Assembly (NCBI RefSeq): GCF_004365875.1
Contig: NZ_SODF01000002.1
Coordinates: 2,110,971 to 2,174,970, forward strand
Reading direction: 5' to 3'
DNA from: Kribbella kalugense
GTDB lineage: Bacteria; Actinomycetota; Actinomycetes; Propionibacteriales; Kribbellaceae
DNA length: 64,000 nucleotides
In this document: piece after piece, positions 32,712-39,993 of the stretch
Numbering within the stretch: position 1 is the first letter of the stretch
Layout: every line of letters starts with the position of its first letter
Translations under genes and position numbers: made by a program
The notes under the pieces: model-generated
Seen by the model: the letters and a program-made list of their open reading frames with translations, nothing else
The model's database searches: none
Told to the model about the DNA's origin: nothing

Positions 32712-33473
32712 CTAATGATTCTTGGGTTCTTGGCGTTTGGCGGCCCGGCGGGCGAGTTCCTCGCGGTCCAGCCGCTCGGCCTCCTCCGGCGTCGGTGCGC
32801 TGCCGCCGTACGCGGCCGGCAGCCACCAGGCGGTGGCCGGCTGGTCGGGGTAGGCCTGGATCGTTTCGTCCAGCATCTTGGCCATCGTCGACCGCAGGTT
32901 CGCCGTCTCTTCGGTCGCGTCGTCGTCCTGCGTCACCGTGATCGGCGCGCCGATGCTGATCGAGATCGGGCGGTGCCGGGAGAAGTCCCGCGGGTGGTCC
33001 TTGGTCAGCATCCGTTGGGTGCCCCACAGGATCATCGGGATGATCGGTACGCCGGCCTCTGCCGCCATCCGGACCGTGCCGGACTTGAACTCCTTGAGTT
33101 CGAACGAGCGACTGATCGTCGCCTCCGGGAACACACCGACCACCTCGCCCGCGGCCAGGTGCTCGAGAGCTTGCTTGTACGACGCTGCTCCGGCGTCCCG
33201 GTCGACCGGGATGTGGTGCATGCCGCGCATCAACGGGCCGGAGTACCTGTTGCGGAACAGGACCTCCTTGGCCATGAACCGAACCAGTCGTTTGCTCGGC
33301 AGAGCGCCGTACCCGCCGAGGATGAAGTCGACGTAGCTGACGTGGTTGAGCGCGATCAGGGCACCGCCGGTCCGCGGCACGTTCTCCGCGCCGGTGATGC
33401 GGACCTTCAGGTCCAGCACCTTGAACGCGGTCCGCGCGAAGGCGATGACGGGCGGGTACACGAGGTCTCGCAT
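32712..33473 (-). CDS. 1-acyl-sn-glycerol-3-phosphate acyltransferase family protein (PlsC-like)
   Basis: The 253-residue membrane-associated acyltransferase has the catalytic HX4D motif as NHVSYVDFIL. The glycerol-phosphate binding block is VVGVFPEATISRS, and GVPIIPMILWGTQRML follows. It transfers a fatty acyl chain to lysophosphatidate or a related acceptor in phospholipid synthesis. The C-terminal 40 residues are charged. It starts at ATG 33473. The large inverted-repeat element lies 25 bp upstream and must contain or border its promoter. Confidence 0.88.
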   Translation of the reverse strand: MRDLVYPPVIAFARTAFKVLDLKVRITGAENVPRTGGALIALNHVSYVDFILGGYGALPSKRLVRFMAKEVLFRNRYSGPLMRGMHHIPVDRDAGAASYKQALEHLAAGEVVGVFPEATISRSFELKEFKSGTVRMAAEAGVPIIPMILWGTQRMLTKDHPRDFSRHRPISISIGAPITVTQDDDATEETANLRSTMAKMLDETIQAYPDQPATAWWLPAAYGGSAPTPEEAERLDREELARRAAKRQEPKNH

Positions 33474-33497
33474 TCCTCGACGCTACAGGCTTCGTCC

Positions 33498-33662
33498 AGG
33501 GCATGGGTGATGGTTCCGCGCCTACTGCGCGGCACTCGGCACGGCACCTCGCCGCACGTGAGCAAAGGCCACGATGCTCCGCATCGAGACCTTCGCTCCC
33601 GCACGCCGATGCACCGCACCGAGCACCTGCTCGCCACGTCGCGGAACCATCACCCATGCCCT
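33498..33662. repeat. 165-bp element with perfect 23-bp terminal inverted repeats
   Basis: The arm 33498-33520 (begins AGGGCATGGGTGATGG) is exactly complementary to 33640-33662. The 119-bp interior folds further: 33560-33568 pairs with 33590-33598 (one mismatch), enclosing CGATGC/GCATCG (33572-33577 with 33581-33586). It carries no convincing gene. It lies between divergent plsC and thiC, and its right end touches the presumed thiC -10. A miniature transposable element, an RNA gene or a cruciform regulator are all possible. Confidence 0.7.
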
Positions 33663-33667
33663 AGGGT
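33662..33667 (+). promoter_or_regulatory. Presumed thiC -10 box
   Basis: TAGGGT at 33662-33667 lies about 12 nt before the TPP aptamer. Its first base is the last base of the right arm of the inverted repeat. Confidence 0.4.
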
Positions 33668-33681
33668 GGCGGTCACAACTC

Positions 33682-33785
33682 GAAATCGCGGGAGCTCGCA
33701 CCGTAGTGGGCTGAGAGGGCGGCTGGGATTCTTTGCCGGCGCCGCCGACCGCCGAACCTGTCCGGGTAATTCCGGCGTAGGGAGC
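33682..33785 (+). promoter_or_regulatory. TPP riboswitch (thi box) of thiC
   Basis: The conserved TPP aptamer blocks are present in order: GGGAGCTCG, GGGCTGAGAGG (33709-33719), GAACCTG near 33754, CCGGGTAAT and CCGGCGTAGGGA ending near 33784. The final GGGAG also serves as the ribosome site of thiC (ATG 33792). Binding of thiamine pyrophosphate can therefore hide it and block translation. Confidence 0.93.
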
Positions 33786-33791
33786 AGCAGC

Positions 33792-35339
33792 ATGGTGGAT
33801 GTCAGCACGATTCGTCCGGCCGTCACCACGGGTCCGATCTCGGGCTCGGAGAAGATCTACCGCGGGGAGCTCGGCGTACCGGCTCGTCGCGTCCAACTCA
33901 CGAACGGCGAACACTTCGACCTGTACGACACGTCCGGTCCGTATACGGACGCGTCGGCGCGGATCGACGTACAGGCCGGTTTGCCCGCGTTGCGGCGGGA
34001 CTGGATCGCCGGGCGCTCGGGACTGACCCAGCTCGGGCATGCGCGAGCCGGGACGATCACCGAGGAGATGAGGTACGTCGCCGTCCGGGAGGGCGTCGAT
34101 CCGGAGTATGTCCGGGACGAGGTGGCCCGCGGCCGGGCCGTGATCCCGGCGAACCGGCGGCACCCGGAGAGCGAGCCGATGATCATCGGGAAGAAGTTCC
34201 TGGTGAAGGTGAACGCGAACATCGGCAACTCGGCCGTCACCAGCTCGGTCGAGGAAGAAGTCGAGAAACTCGTCTGGGCGACCAGGTGGGGAGCGGACAC
34301 GGTCATGGACCTGTCCACCGGCAAGAACATCCACGAGACGCGGGAGTGGATCCTGCGGAACTCGCCGGTGCCGATCGGGACGGTGCCGTTGTACCAGGCG
34401 CTCGAGAAGGTGAACGGCGATCCGGCCGAGCTGTCGTGGGAGGTGTACCGCGACACGGTGATCGAGCAATGCGAGCAGGGCGTGGACTACATGACCGTGC
34501 ATGCCGGCGTACTGCTGCGGTATGTCCCGCTGACCGCTCAGCGCATCACTGGGATCGTGTCGCGGGGTGGTTCGATCATGGCCGCTTGGTGCCTCGCGCA
34601 TCACCAGGAGTCCTTCCTGTACACGCATTTCGCGGAGTTGTGCTCCATTCTGCGGGAGTACGACGTGACCTTCTCGCTCGGGGACGGGTTGCGGCCGGGG
34701 TGCATCGCGGACGCGAACGACGCGGCGCAGTTCGCGGAGCTGCGGACGCTGGGGGAGCTGACCCGGATCGCCTGGGAACACGACGTACAGGTGATGATCG
34801 AAGGCCCGGGACACGTTCCGATGCACAAGATCGCCGAGAACGTGCGGCTCGAGGAAGAGCTGTGCGGAGAGGCGCCGTTCTACACATTGGGGCCGTTGGC
34901 AACTGATGTGGCACCGGCGTACGACCACATCACGTCGGCGATCGGCGCAGCCCAGATCGGCTGGCTGGGTACGGCGATGCTCTGCTACGTCACGCCGAAG
35001 GAACACCTCGGGTTGCCGGATCGTGATGATGTGAAGACGGGCGTGATCACGTACAAGATCGCTGCCCACGCAGCGGATCTGGCCAAGGGACACCCGGGCG
35101 CGCAGGACTGGGACGACACGTTGTCCAAGGCAAGGTTCGAGTTCCGCTGGGAGGACCAGTTCAACCTGTCGCTGGATCCGGACACGGCCCGGTCCTTCCA
35201 CGACGAGACGCTGCCGGCTGAGCCCGCGAAGACCGCGCATTTCTGCTCGATGTGCGGGCCGAAGTTCTGCTCGATGCGGATCACCGCCGACATCCGCGCG
35301 TACGCCGAGGAGAAGCTGCACCTGCCACTCGCCGACTGA
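33792..35339 (+). CDS. thiC: Phosphomethylpyrimidine synthase ThiC
   Basis: The 515-residue radical-SAM enzyme converts aminoimidazole ribotide to HMP-phosphate, the pyrimidine half of thiamine. Family blocks are complete: VKVNANIGNSAVTSS, WGADTVMDLSTGKNIHETRE, DYMTVHAGVLLRYVP, EGPGHVPMHKI and the C-terminal [4Fe-4S] motif CSMCGPKFCSM (CX2CX4C). The length fits the short form of ThiC. It starts at ATG 33792 behind the TPP riboswitch. No other thiamine gene is adjacent, and a strong hairpin terminator follows. Confidence 0.97.
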   Translation: MVDVSTIRPAVTTGPISGSEKIYRGELGVPARRVQLTNGEHFDLYDTSGPYTDASARIDVQAGLPALRRDWIAGRSGLTQLGHARAGTITEEMRYVAVREGVDPEYVRDEVARGRAVIPANRRHPESEPMIIGKKFLVKVNANIGNSAVTSSVEEEVEKLVWATRWGADTVMDLSTGKNIHETREWILRNSPVPIGTVPLYQALEKVNGDPAELSWEVYRDTVIEQCEQGVDYMTVHAGVLLRYVPLTAQRITGIVSRGGSIMAAWCLAHHQESFLYTHFAELCSILREYDVTFSLGDGLRPGCIADANDAAQFAELRTLGELTRIAWEHDVQVMIEGPGHVPMHKIAENVRLEEELCGEAPFYTLGPLATDVAPAYDHITSAIGAAQIGWLGTAMLCYVTPKEHLGLPDRDDVKTGVITYKIAAHAADLAKGHPGAQDWDDTLSKARFEFRWEDQFNLSLDPDTARSFHDETLPAEPAKTAHFCSMCGPKFCSMRITADIRAYAEEKLHLPLAD

Positions 35340-35355
35340 GCCGGTCTGAGCCGTC

Positions 35356-35388
35356 GTCCGGCCCGGATTTACCGCATCCGGGCCGGAC
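35356..35388 (+). terminator. thiC terminator hairpin
   Basis: GTCCGGCCCGGAT (35356-35368) pairs perfectly with 35376-35388, 13 bp with a 7-nt loop, 16 bp after the thiC stop. No long T-run follows. Confidence 0.8.
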
Positions 35389-35486
35389 ACGGTGAGTAAT
35401 TGGCTGAACCGATTCAGGTTTTGTCCTTCACTCTACGTGAATAAGACTGTAGCCTTAAGCCGTTCAGAAGGAGGAGGTGCAGGGCG

Positions 35487-36086
35487 ATGGTCTTCGTTCT
35501 CACGGTAGATCAGCGCGGCAGCCGGAGCACGCGCGATCTCGTACCCGAGCTGCTGAACTCCCTGAACCGCCGTCCGCGTCGGACCGGACTGCTGCGGAAG
35601 TTCGAGCGGACCGCCGGCGACGAGGTGCAGGGTGTGCTCTCCGAGGCCCGGCCCACTATCGACGTGATCGTCGAGCTGCTCCGCGCAGACTCTTGGTACG
35701 TCGGACTCGGCGTCGGCGAGGTGACCCAGCCGCTGCCCCGTAGTACCAGGGCCGGCAGCGGCGACGCGTACGTGTTCGCACGGGAAGCGGTGAACCGGGC
35801 CAAGTCGAGCCCGCACCACGTCAACGTGGTCGGGGCGAATGCGGGCGTCGCGGAGCAGGTGGAGACGGTGCTGTGGCTGATGGCGTCCGTACTGCGGCGT
35901 CGGAGCGCGCGTGGCTGGGCTGTGGCGGATCTGTTGGCTGAAGGACTCACCAGGCGGGAGATCGGCGTGAAACTCGGCATCAGCCAGTCGGCGGTGACCC
36001 AACGTGCACAGGCCGCGGGGTTCGCGGAGGAGCAGCGTGGACGGGTGCTGGCGGCGGACTTGCTAGAGGCTGGGGTCGCTGCGTGA
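35487..36086 (+). CDS. SatD-like protein with C-terminal helix-turn-helix
   Basis: The 199-residue protein matches SatD-type proteins. An N-terminal VDQRGSRSTRD corresponds to the GDIVGSR block, FERTAGDEVQGVL to GDEFQG, and WYVGLGVGEV and GSGDAYVFAREAVNRAK follow. The last 60 residues hold a helix-turn-helix (LTRREIGVKLGISQSAVTQR). SatD is linked to secretion and acid tolerance in streptococci, but its biochemical role is unclear. GGAGGAGG stands upstream of ATG 35487. TTCAC/GTGAA, a short palindrome, lies in the promoter region near 35431-35445. It overlaps the next gene by 4 bp (GTGA). Confidence 0.75.
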   Translation: MVFVLTVDQRGSRSTRDLVPELLNSLNRRPRRTGLLRKFERTAGDEVQGVLSEARPTIDVIVELLRADSWYVGLGVGEVTQPLPRSTRAGSGDAYVFAREAVNRAKSSPHHVNVVGANAGVAEQVETVLWLMASVLRRRSARGWAVADLLAEGLTRREIGVKLGISQSAVTQRAQAAGFAEEQRGRVLAADLLEAGVAA

Positions 36087-36640
36087 CGGCTCTGGTCCTG
36101 TCGCTGACGGCCGCCGGGCTGGTCCTCGCCGTACTCGCCTGGGTGCCCAAGGCCTCCGGTTCCAACCTCGAGATCGCGATCAGCGGGCTGATGCTGGCCT
36201 GTCTGGCCGCTGCCGGGGTCCTGCTGCTCGCAGGACACGGAGTGGCAGGCTGGCCGGAGCGCTGGTGGAACGTACTGCTCCTGCTGGGCGGAGGGCTGGC
36301 AGTGACCGGCGGTGGGCCGCTGACGACCTCTGTGCTCGCCCTGGTCGACCGGAGGAACACTCGCGCCCAGTCGACACAGCAGGCCGGTGAGGTACTGCGG
36401 GGTGGCGCGCTGATCGGATCCCTCGAGCGAACCGCGATCTACGCCTCACTGGTCGCCGGCTGGCCGGAAGGCATCGCTGTAGTGCTGGCGATCAAGGGCC
36501 TGGCCCGGTACCCGGAGCTCCGCAGCCCCGACCAGCCCGCCTCCGTCACGCCGCAGGCCGTCGCCGAGCGCTTCATCATCGGTACCTTCACCAGCGTCCT
36601 GTGGGCAGTGACCTGCGCCGGGCTCCTACGCTCCCACTGA
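36083..36640 (+). CDS. Membrane protein coupled to SatD-like gene
   Basis: The 185-residue protein has about four to five membrane helices: LVLSLTAAGLVLAVLAWV, LMLACLAAAGVLLLAGHG, WWNVLLLLGGGLAVTGGG, a weaker AIYASLVAGWPEGIAVVLAI and FTSVLWAVTCAGLL. The conserved-looking GGALIGSLERTAIYASLVAG precedes a helix. I do not know the function. The GTG start shares bases with the SatD stop, so the two are translated together and probably act as a pair. Confidence 0.75.
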   Translation: MTALVLSLTAAGLVLAVLAWVPKASGSNLEIAISGLMLACLAAAGVLLLAGHGVAGWPERWWNVLLLLGGGLAVTGGGPLTTSVLALVDRRNTRAQSTQQAGEVLRGGALIGSLERTAIYASLVAGWPEGIAVVLAIKGLARYPELRSPDQPASVTPQAVAERFIIGTFTSVLWAVTCAGLLRSH

Positions 36641-36642
36641 CG

Positions 36643-37191
36643 TCAGCCCTTGATGACGACGTCGTTGACGATCTTGTCGTGCCAGGTCTGCTGCTTGTCG
36701 TCCCAGAGTGGCCAGAGGACGTTGAGGACGCAGAGCTGGTTGAAGATCTGGGCCAGCACCTCGCGACCGAGGTTCTTGCCCATGCCGATCAGCTGACCGG
36801 TCTGAGCGTCGACGATCCGCAGTCCGGTCACCTTCTTGCCGAACGACTGGCCGGTGTGGCCCTGCTGGACGATGCGGTTCCAGACCCAGACTCCGAACGC
36901 CACCAGGAACCCGGCGATCATCGCGATCCCGCCGCCGGTGCCCAGCTCGTCCTGATCGCCGTCGATGACCAGCGCGACCAGGACACCCGCAATGGACGGG
37001 ACCGCGAGCAGCAACGTGTCGACCAGCGAAGCCCCTACCCGACTCGGCCAGTCCGCGAGTCGGCCGGGCGGTGCGTACCCGTACCCGCCCGGAACGCCTT
37101 GTCCGTAAGGGTTGTAGCCCTGGGACGGGTACTGACCAGGCTGGCCGGGCGGGTACTGACCGTCGTACGGCCCTGAGGGAGGGGTGCTCAC
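36643..37191 (-). CDS. RDD family membrane protein, copy 1
   Basis: The 182-residue protein has a Pro/Gly/Gln/Tyr-rich tail of about 40 residues (PGQPGQYPSQGYNPYGQGVP). An RDD domain follows: PSRVGASLVDTLLLAVPSIAG, GHTGQSFGKKVTGLRIVD, WPLWDDKQQTWHDKIVND. There are two to three membrane helices. RDD proteins are poorly characterised membrane proteins, some acting as Na+/H+ antiporters. It lies 10 bp downstream of the next RDD gene in the same direction, so the two are co-transcribed. Confidence 0.88.
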   Translation of the reverse strand: MSTPPSGPYDGQYPPGQPGQYPSQGYNPYGQGVPGGYGYAPPGRLADWPSRVGASLVDTLLLAVPSIAGVLVALVIDGDQDELGTGGGIAMIAGFLVAFGVWVWNRIVQQGHTGQSFGKKVTGLRIVDAQTGQLIGMGKNLGREVLAQIFNQLCVLNVLWPLWDDKQQTWHDKIVNDVVIKG

Positions 37192-37201
37192 GAGCTCAGC
37201 G

Positions 37202-37972
37202 TCAGAGCGTGATGACGTAGGTGTTGTTGATCTTGTCGGCGAACGTCTGCCGCTTCTCGTCCCACAGCGGCCACAGGTAGCCGATGTAGCAGGCCAGGCC
37301 GTCGAGGATGTGCGTGAGCTGGCGAAGGAACGTCTTGCCCACGCCGATCGGCTGGCCGGTGTCGGCGCCGACGAGCTTCAGTCCGAGCACCTGCTTGCCC
37401 ACGGTCTGACCGGTGCTGCCCTGGCGGATCAGGATGTTCCAGATCGCCAGGCCGAGGCCGGCCAGGTAGAAGATGACGCCGATGATGGCGACCACTGTGT
37501 TGCTGGTGTTGCCGGCGATCGCGCCGCCGATACCGGCCGGGATGCCGATGATCAGCGAGTCGATGAACCAGGCGCCGACCCGGTTCGGCCAGGCCGCCAG
37601 GTTGCCCGGGATCCCGCCGCCGAAGCCGCCACCCGGCTGGCCGTACGGCCCGTAGCCCGGCTGCTGCCCGTACTGACCAGGCTGTCCCGGCTGCTGGCCG
37701 TACTGACCCGGCTGACCAGGCTGCTGGGGATAACCCGGCTGCTGACCGTACTGCGGCTGCTGGCCGTACCCAGGCTGCTGCCCGTAACCCGGCTGCTGCT
37801 GCCCATAGCCAGGCTGACCGCCGTACCTAGGCTGCTGCTGGCCATACCCGGGCTGCTGCCCGTACTGACCAGGCTGGCCCGGCTGCTGACCCGGCTGCCC
37901 GGGCTGGCCGTACTGACCCGGCTGCTGCGGGTCCTGCGGGCCGTAACCCGGCGGTGGGGTCGGAGTGCTCAC
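37202..37972 (-). CDS. RDD family membrane protein, copy 2, with long repeat tail
   Basis: The 256-residue protein starts at GTG 37972. About the first 115 residues are tandem PGQ/YGQQ units (QPGQYGQQPGYGQQQPRYGG), predicted disordered and prion-like. The RDD domain follows: PNRVGAWFIDSLIIGIPAGI, GSTGQTVGKQVLGLKLVGA, LWPLWDEKRQTFADKINNTY. Its C-terminal domain is clearly related to copy 1. It is the first gene of a two-gene unit and divergent from the DUF2752 gene, with about 105 bp between the starts. Confidence 0.9.
   Translation of the reverse strand: MSTPTPPPGYGPQDPQQPGQYGQPGQPGQQPGQPGQYGQQPGYGQQQPRYGGQPGYGQQQPGYGQQPGYGQQPQYGQQPGYPQQPGQPGQYGQQPGQPGQYGQQPGYGPYGQPGGGFGGGIPGNLAAWPNRVGAWFIDSLIIGIPAGIGGAIAGNTSNTVVAIIGVIFYLAGLGLAIWNILIRQGSTGQTVGKQVLGLKLVGADTGQPIGVGKTFLRQLTHILDGLACYIGYLWPLWDEKRQTFADKINNTYVITL
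37600..37950 (-). repeat. Coding repeat: PGQYGQQ-type units in RDD protein
   Basis: Imperfect tandem units of about 15-24 bp encode Gln-Pro-Gly-Gln-Tyr-Gly repeats. The same unit recurs in the DUF4190 gene. It is a likely site of replication slippage or recombination. Confidence 0.8.
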
Positions 37973-38064
37973 GACGATCCCTTCTACTGAATAGCTCGAG
38001 GAGTGACTTGCAGGCTAGTGGTCCGACGGCTCAGACCCGTGGACGGATCCCAGGTGTTGAGAGT

Positions 38065-38070
38065 TACCGT
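38065..38070 (+). promoter_or_regulatory. -10 box of DUF2752 gene (leaderless)
   Basis: TACCGT (38065-38070), then TGTCGG and GTG at 38077. The 6-nt gap fits a leaderless transcript. Confidence 0.5.
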
Positions 38071-38076
38071 TGTCGG

Positions 38077-38517
38077 GTGAGCCTCTCGCAGAGCGTCGTA
38101 CTCCGGCCTGCCGGTCCGGTCCAGCCGTTGGACCGCCGGGTGTGGGGCCTGTCCGCGGTCGGGGTCGGCGGGTTCGCGCTGGCCGGGCTGTACCAGCTGT
38201 CCGGCCAGCGGATCGGGGTTCCCTGCCTCCTGCACGCCACCACGGGTCTGAACTGCCCGCTCTGCGGGTCGACCCGGATGGCGGCCGCCCTGCTGCGCGG
38301 CGATCTGGACGCCGCCTGGCACTTCAACCCCGTGATTCTGGTGCTCGGCCCGCTCCTCGGTGTTGCCCTCGGCTACCAGGTGCTTGCCTGGGCGCTCGAG
38401 TCACTGCGACTGGTGCGCCTGCCCCGGCTGTCGATGAGCCCGCGTGCCGCGGACTGGTTGCTGAAGGGCGTTCTCGTCCTGCTCGCCGTGTACGGCGTCG
38501 CCCGCAACCTGAATTGA
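38077..38517 (+). CDS. DUF2752 membrane protein
   Basis: The 146-residue protein carries the DUF2752 signature CLLHATTGLNCPLCGSTRM (CPxCGxTR) and DLDAAWHFNPVILVLGPLLG. It has three membrane helices. The CxxC pair may bind metal or be redox-active, and the function is unknown. It is often found beside RDD/DUF4190 genes in Actinobacteria, as here, where it sits between the RDD pair and the DUF4190 gene. The GTG start is leaderless. Confidence 0.9.
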   Translation: MSLSQSVVLRPAGPVQPLDRRVWGLSAVGVGGFALAGLYQLSGQRIGVPCLLHATTGLNCPLCGSTRMAAALLRGDLDAAWHFNPVILVLGPLLGVALGYQVLAWALESLRLVRLPRLSMSPRAADWLLKGVLVLLAVYGVARNLN

Positions 38518-38533
38518 CAGCCGGGGGCGCTCG

Positions 38534-39223
38534 TCAGTTGCCGACCAGGCCAGTGGCGTAGCTGACCACCGACAGCACGAGCGACACGATGCCGCCGATC
38601 CAGGCGACCTTCGCCAGCGTGTCCGACCGGCCCTGCTCGCGGAACTTGCCCTGAGCAATCAGCCCGAGCACGATCGAGATCACGCCGCAGCAGAACCAGC
38701 AGACGATGCCGATGATCGCCATCACCTGCGGAGCGTTGCTCTGCGGCTGCGCGCCGGCGTCGTACCCGTAGCCGGGCTGCCCATAAGCGCCGTACTGGCC
38801 GGGCTGCTGGCCGTATTGCCCAGGCGGCTGCTGGCCGTAACCGCCCTGCTGGCCCTGCCCGTAGGCGCCTGGCTGCTGGCCGTATTGCCCAGGTGGCTGC
38901 TGACCGTACTGGCCCGGCTGACCCGGGTACTGCGACTGACCTGGCTGCTGGCCGTATTGCCCAGGCTGCCCGTACTGGCCCGGCTGCCCTGGCTGACCCG
39001 GCTGGCCGTACTGCCCAGGCTGCTGACCGTAGGGGTCAGGCTGCTGGGGCTGACCGTACTGCCCCGGCTGGCCCTGCTGCTGGCCGTAAGGGTCAGGCTG
39101 CTGCCCGTACGGGTCAGGCTGGGAGCCGTACTGGCCCGGCTGCTCGCCAGGGGTCTCAGGGGTGTCCTGCGGCCTGTCCTGGTCGTTCTGGTCGTCGCCG
39201 GGAGGTGGCGTCGGAGTGCTCAC
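38534..39223 (-). CDS. DUF4190-type membrane protein with long PGQYGQ tail
   Basis: The 229-residue protein starts at GTG. The first 160 residues are low-complexity Pro/Gly/Gln/Tyr repeats. The rest is two membrane helices (APQVMAIIGIVCWFCCGVIS and VAWIGGIVSLVLSVVSYATG) around GLIAQGKFREQGRSDTLAKV, the DUF4190 pattern. Its first codons encode MSTPTPPPG exactly like the RDD gene at 37972, suggesting a shared origin or exchange of the tail. It is convergent with the DUF2752 gene. Confidence 0.85.
   Translation of the reverse strand: MSTPTPPPGDDQNDQDRPQDTPETPGEQPGQYGSQPDPYGQQPDPYGQQQGQPGQYGQPQQPDPYGQQPGQYGQPGQPGQPGQYGQPGQYGQQPGQSQYPGQPGQYGQQPPGQYGQQPGAYGQGQQGGYGQQPPGQYGQQPGQYGAYGQPGYGYDAGAQPQSNAPQVMAIIGIVCWFCCGVISIVLGLIAQGKFREQGRSDTLAKVAWIGGIVSLVLSVVSYATGLVGN
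38745..39175 (-). repeat. Coding repeat: PGQYGQ units in DUF4190 protein
   Basis: About 430 bp of imperfect units encode PGQYGQQ and PDPYGQQ. It is the longest of the four related tails in this window (36.6, 37.2, 38.5 and 61.3 kb genes). Confidence 0.8.
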
Positions 39224-39315
39224 CGCGGTTCCCTTCTGAGAACGTCGTGGAATCCCCAGAGGCTATCTTTTCCACAGGTTCGCGGTCACGTCCCCACACC
39301 GGTCCCCGGAACCCT

Positions 39316-39321
39316 TAGGGT
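39316..39321 (+). promoter_or_regulatory. -10 box of 39329 gene (leaderless)
   Basis: TAGGGT at 39316-39321 is followed by 7 nt and GTG at 39329. No ribosome site is seen. Confidence 0.45.
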
Positions 39322-39328
39322 CTGGCTT

Positions 39329-39898
39329 GTGACTGAGACCCCTCGTGAACCCGCGCCCGGTCAGGACCCTGGTGGCGATCCGGACCGCCACCTCCCGGTG
39401 CAGTACCCGACGCCGCCCACTTTCGAGGCAGCCCCGCAAGCCCAGCCCCCGCAAGTCCAGCCCGGGCAGTACGGCGTGCCATCCGGTGCCTTCCCGCCGC
39501 CGGTCGGCGGTCAGTACCAGCAACCGCAGATGCCCCAGCAGGCTGGGCCGGCCGGACCGGTGCTCGTGACGATCGGCGACATCTCCGTCGAGCAGCACCG
39601 GATCGTCACCCCGGCCGGCGTGTTGCCGACCCACGGGACGAACTGGTCGGCGATGGACATGTCCCGGACCGAGGAGAAGATTCCCGCCTGGGCGATCGTG
39701 CTGGCGATCATCTTCTTCCTGGCCTGCCTGCTCGGCCTGCTTTTCCTGCTCTGCAAGGAGCGCAAGACGACCGGCTTCGTCCAGGTCACCGTGCAGAACG
39801 GCAACCGCAGCCACAACACCAACGTGGGCGTGAGCTCACCGCAACAGGCGGCCGACGTGCTGGCCCGGGTGAACTTCGCCCGGACGGTCTGCGTCTGA
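39329..39898 (+). CDS. Single-pass membrane protein of unknown function with Pro/Gln-rich N-terminus
   Basis: The 189-residue protein has about 85 Pro/Gln-rich residues (PPQVQPGQYGVPSGAFPPPV). A short globular segment follows (VLVTIGDISVEQHRIVTPAG), then one strong membrane helix (PAWAIVLAIIFFLACLLGLLF). The tail of about 55 residues is KERKTTGFVQVTVQNGNRSH and onward. The tail resembles small beta domains in actinobacterial DUF4234/SHOCT-like proteins, but I do not recognise it. It starts at GTG 39329. Its PGQYG tail links it to the RDD cluster. Confidence 0.75.
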   Translation: MTETPREPAPGQDPGGDPDRHLPVQYPTPPTFEAAPQAQPPQVQPGQYGVPSGAFPPPVGGQYQQPQMPQQAGPAGPVLVTIGDISVEQHRIVTPAGVLPTHGTNWSAMDMSRTEEKIPAWAIVLAIIFFLACLLGLLFLLCKERKTTGFVQVTVQNGNRSHNTNVGVSSPQQAADVLARVNFARTVCV

Positions 39899-39906
39899 AA
39901 CGCCGA

Positions 39907-39938
39907 CGGCCGCCGCGATGAACCCATCGCGGCGGCCG
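39907..39938. terminator. Bidirectional hairpin between the 39329 gene and pstB
   Basis: CGGCCGCCGCGATG (39907-39920) pairs perfectly with 39925-39938, 14 bp with an AACC tetraloop, 8 bp after the upstream stop. Confidence 0.85.
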
Positions 39939-39943
39939 GCAGC

Positions 39944-39969
39944 ACAACGTCGTACGGCGTTGTTGTTTT
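39944..39969 (+). terminator. Second hairpin with T-run and a short tandem duplication
   Basis: A 20-bp near-palindrome (39944-39963, one U-G wobble pair) ends in TGTTTT. GGCGTTGTT..TTACAGG then occurs twice in tandem (39956-39974 and 39974-39989), differing by 3 nt, so the terminator tail has been duplicated. Confidence 0.6.
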
Positions 39970-39993
39970 ACAGGGCGTTGTTTTACAGGTGGA

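Noticed and set aside
32196..33791. Upstream extension of the thiC frame by over 500 codons
   Set aside because: It runs antisense to plsC and through the inverted repeat and riboswitch; ThiC homology begins at ATG 33792.
37600..39175. Non-coding tandem repeat arrays
   Set aside because: The repeats keep reading frame and encode PGQYGQ tails of RDD and DUF4190 proteins.
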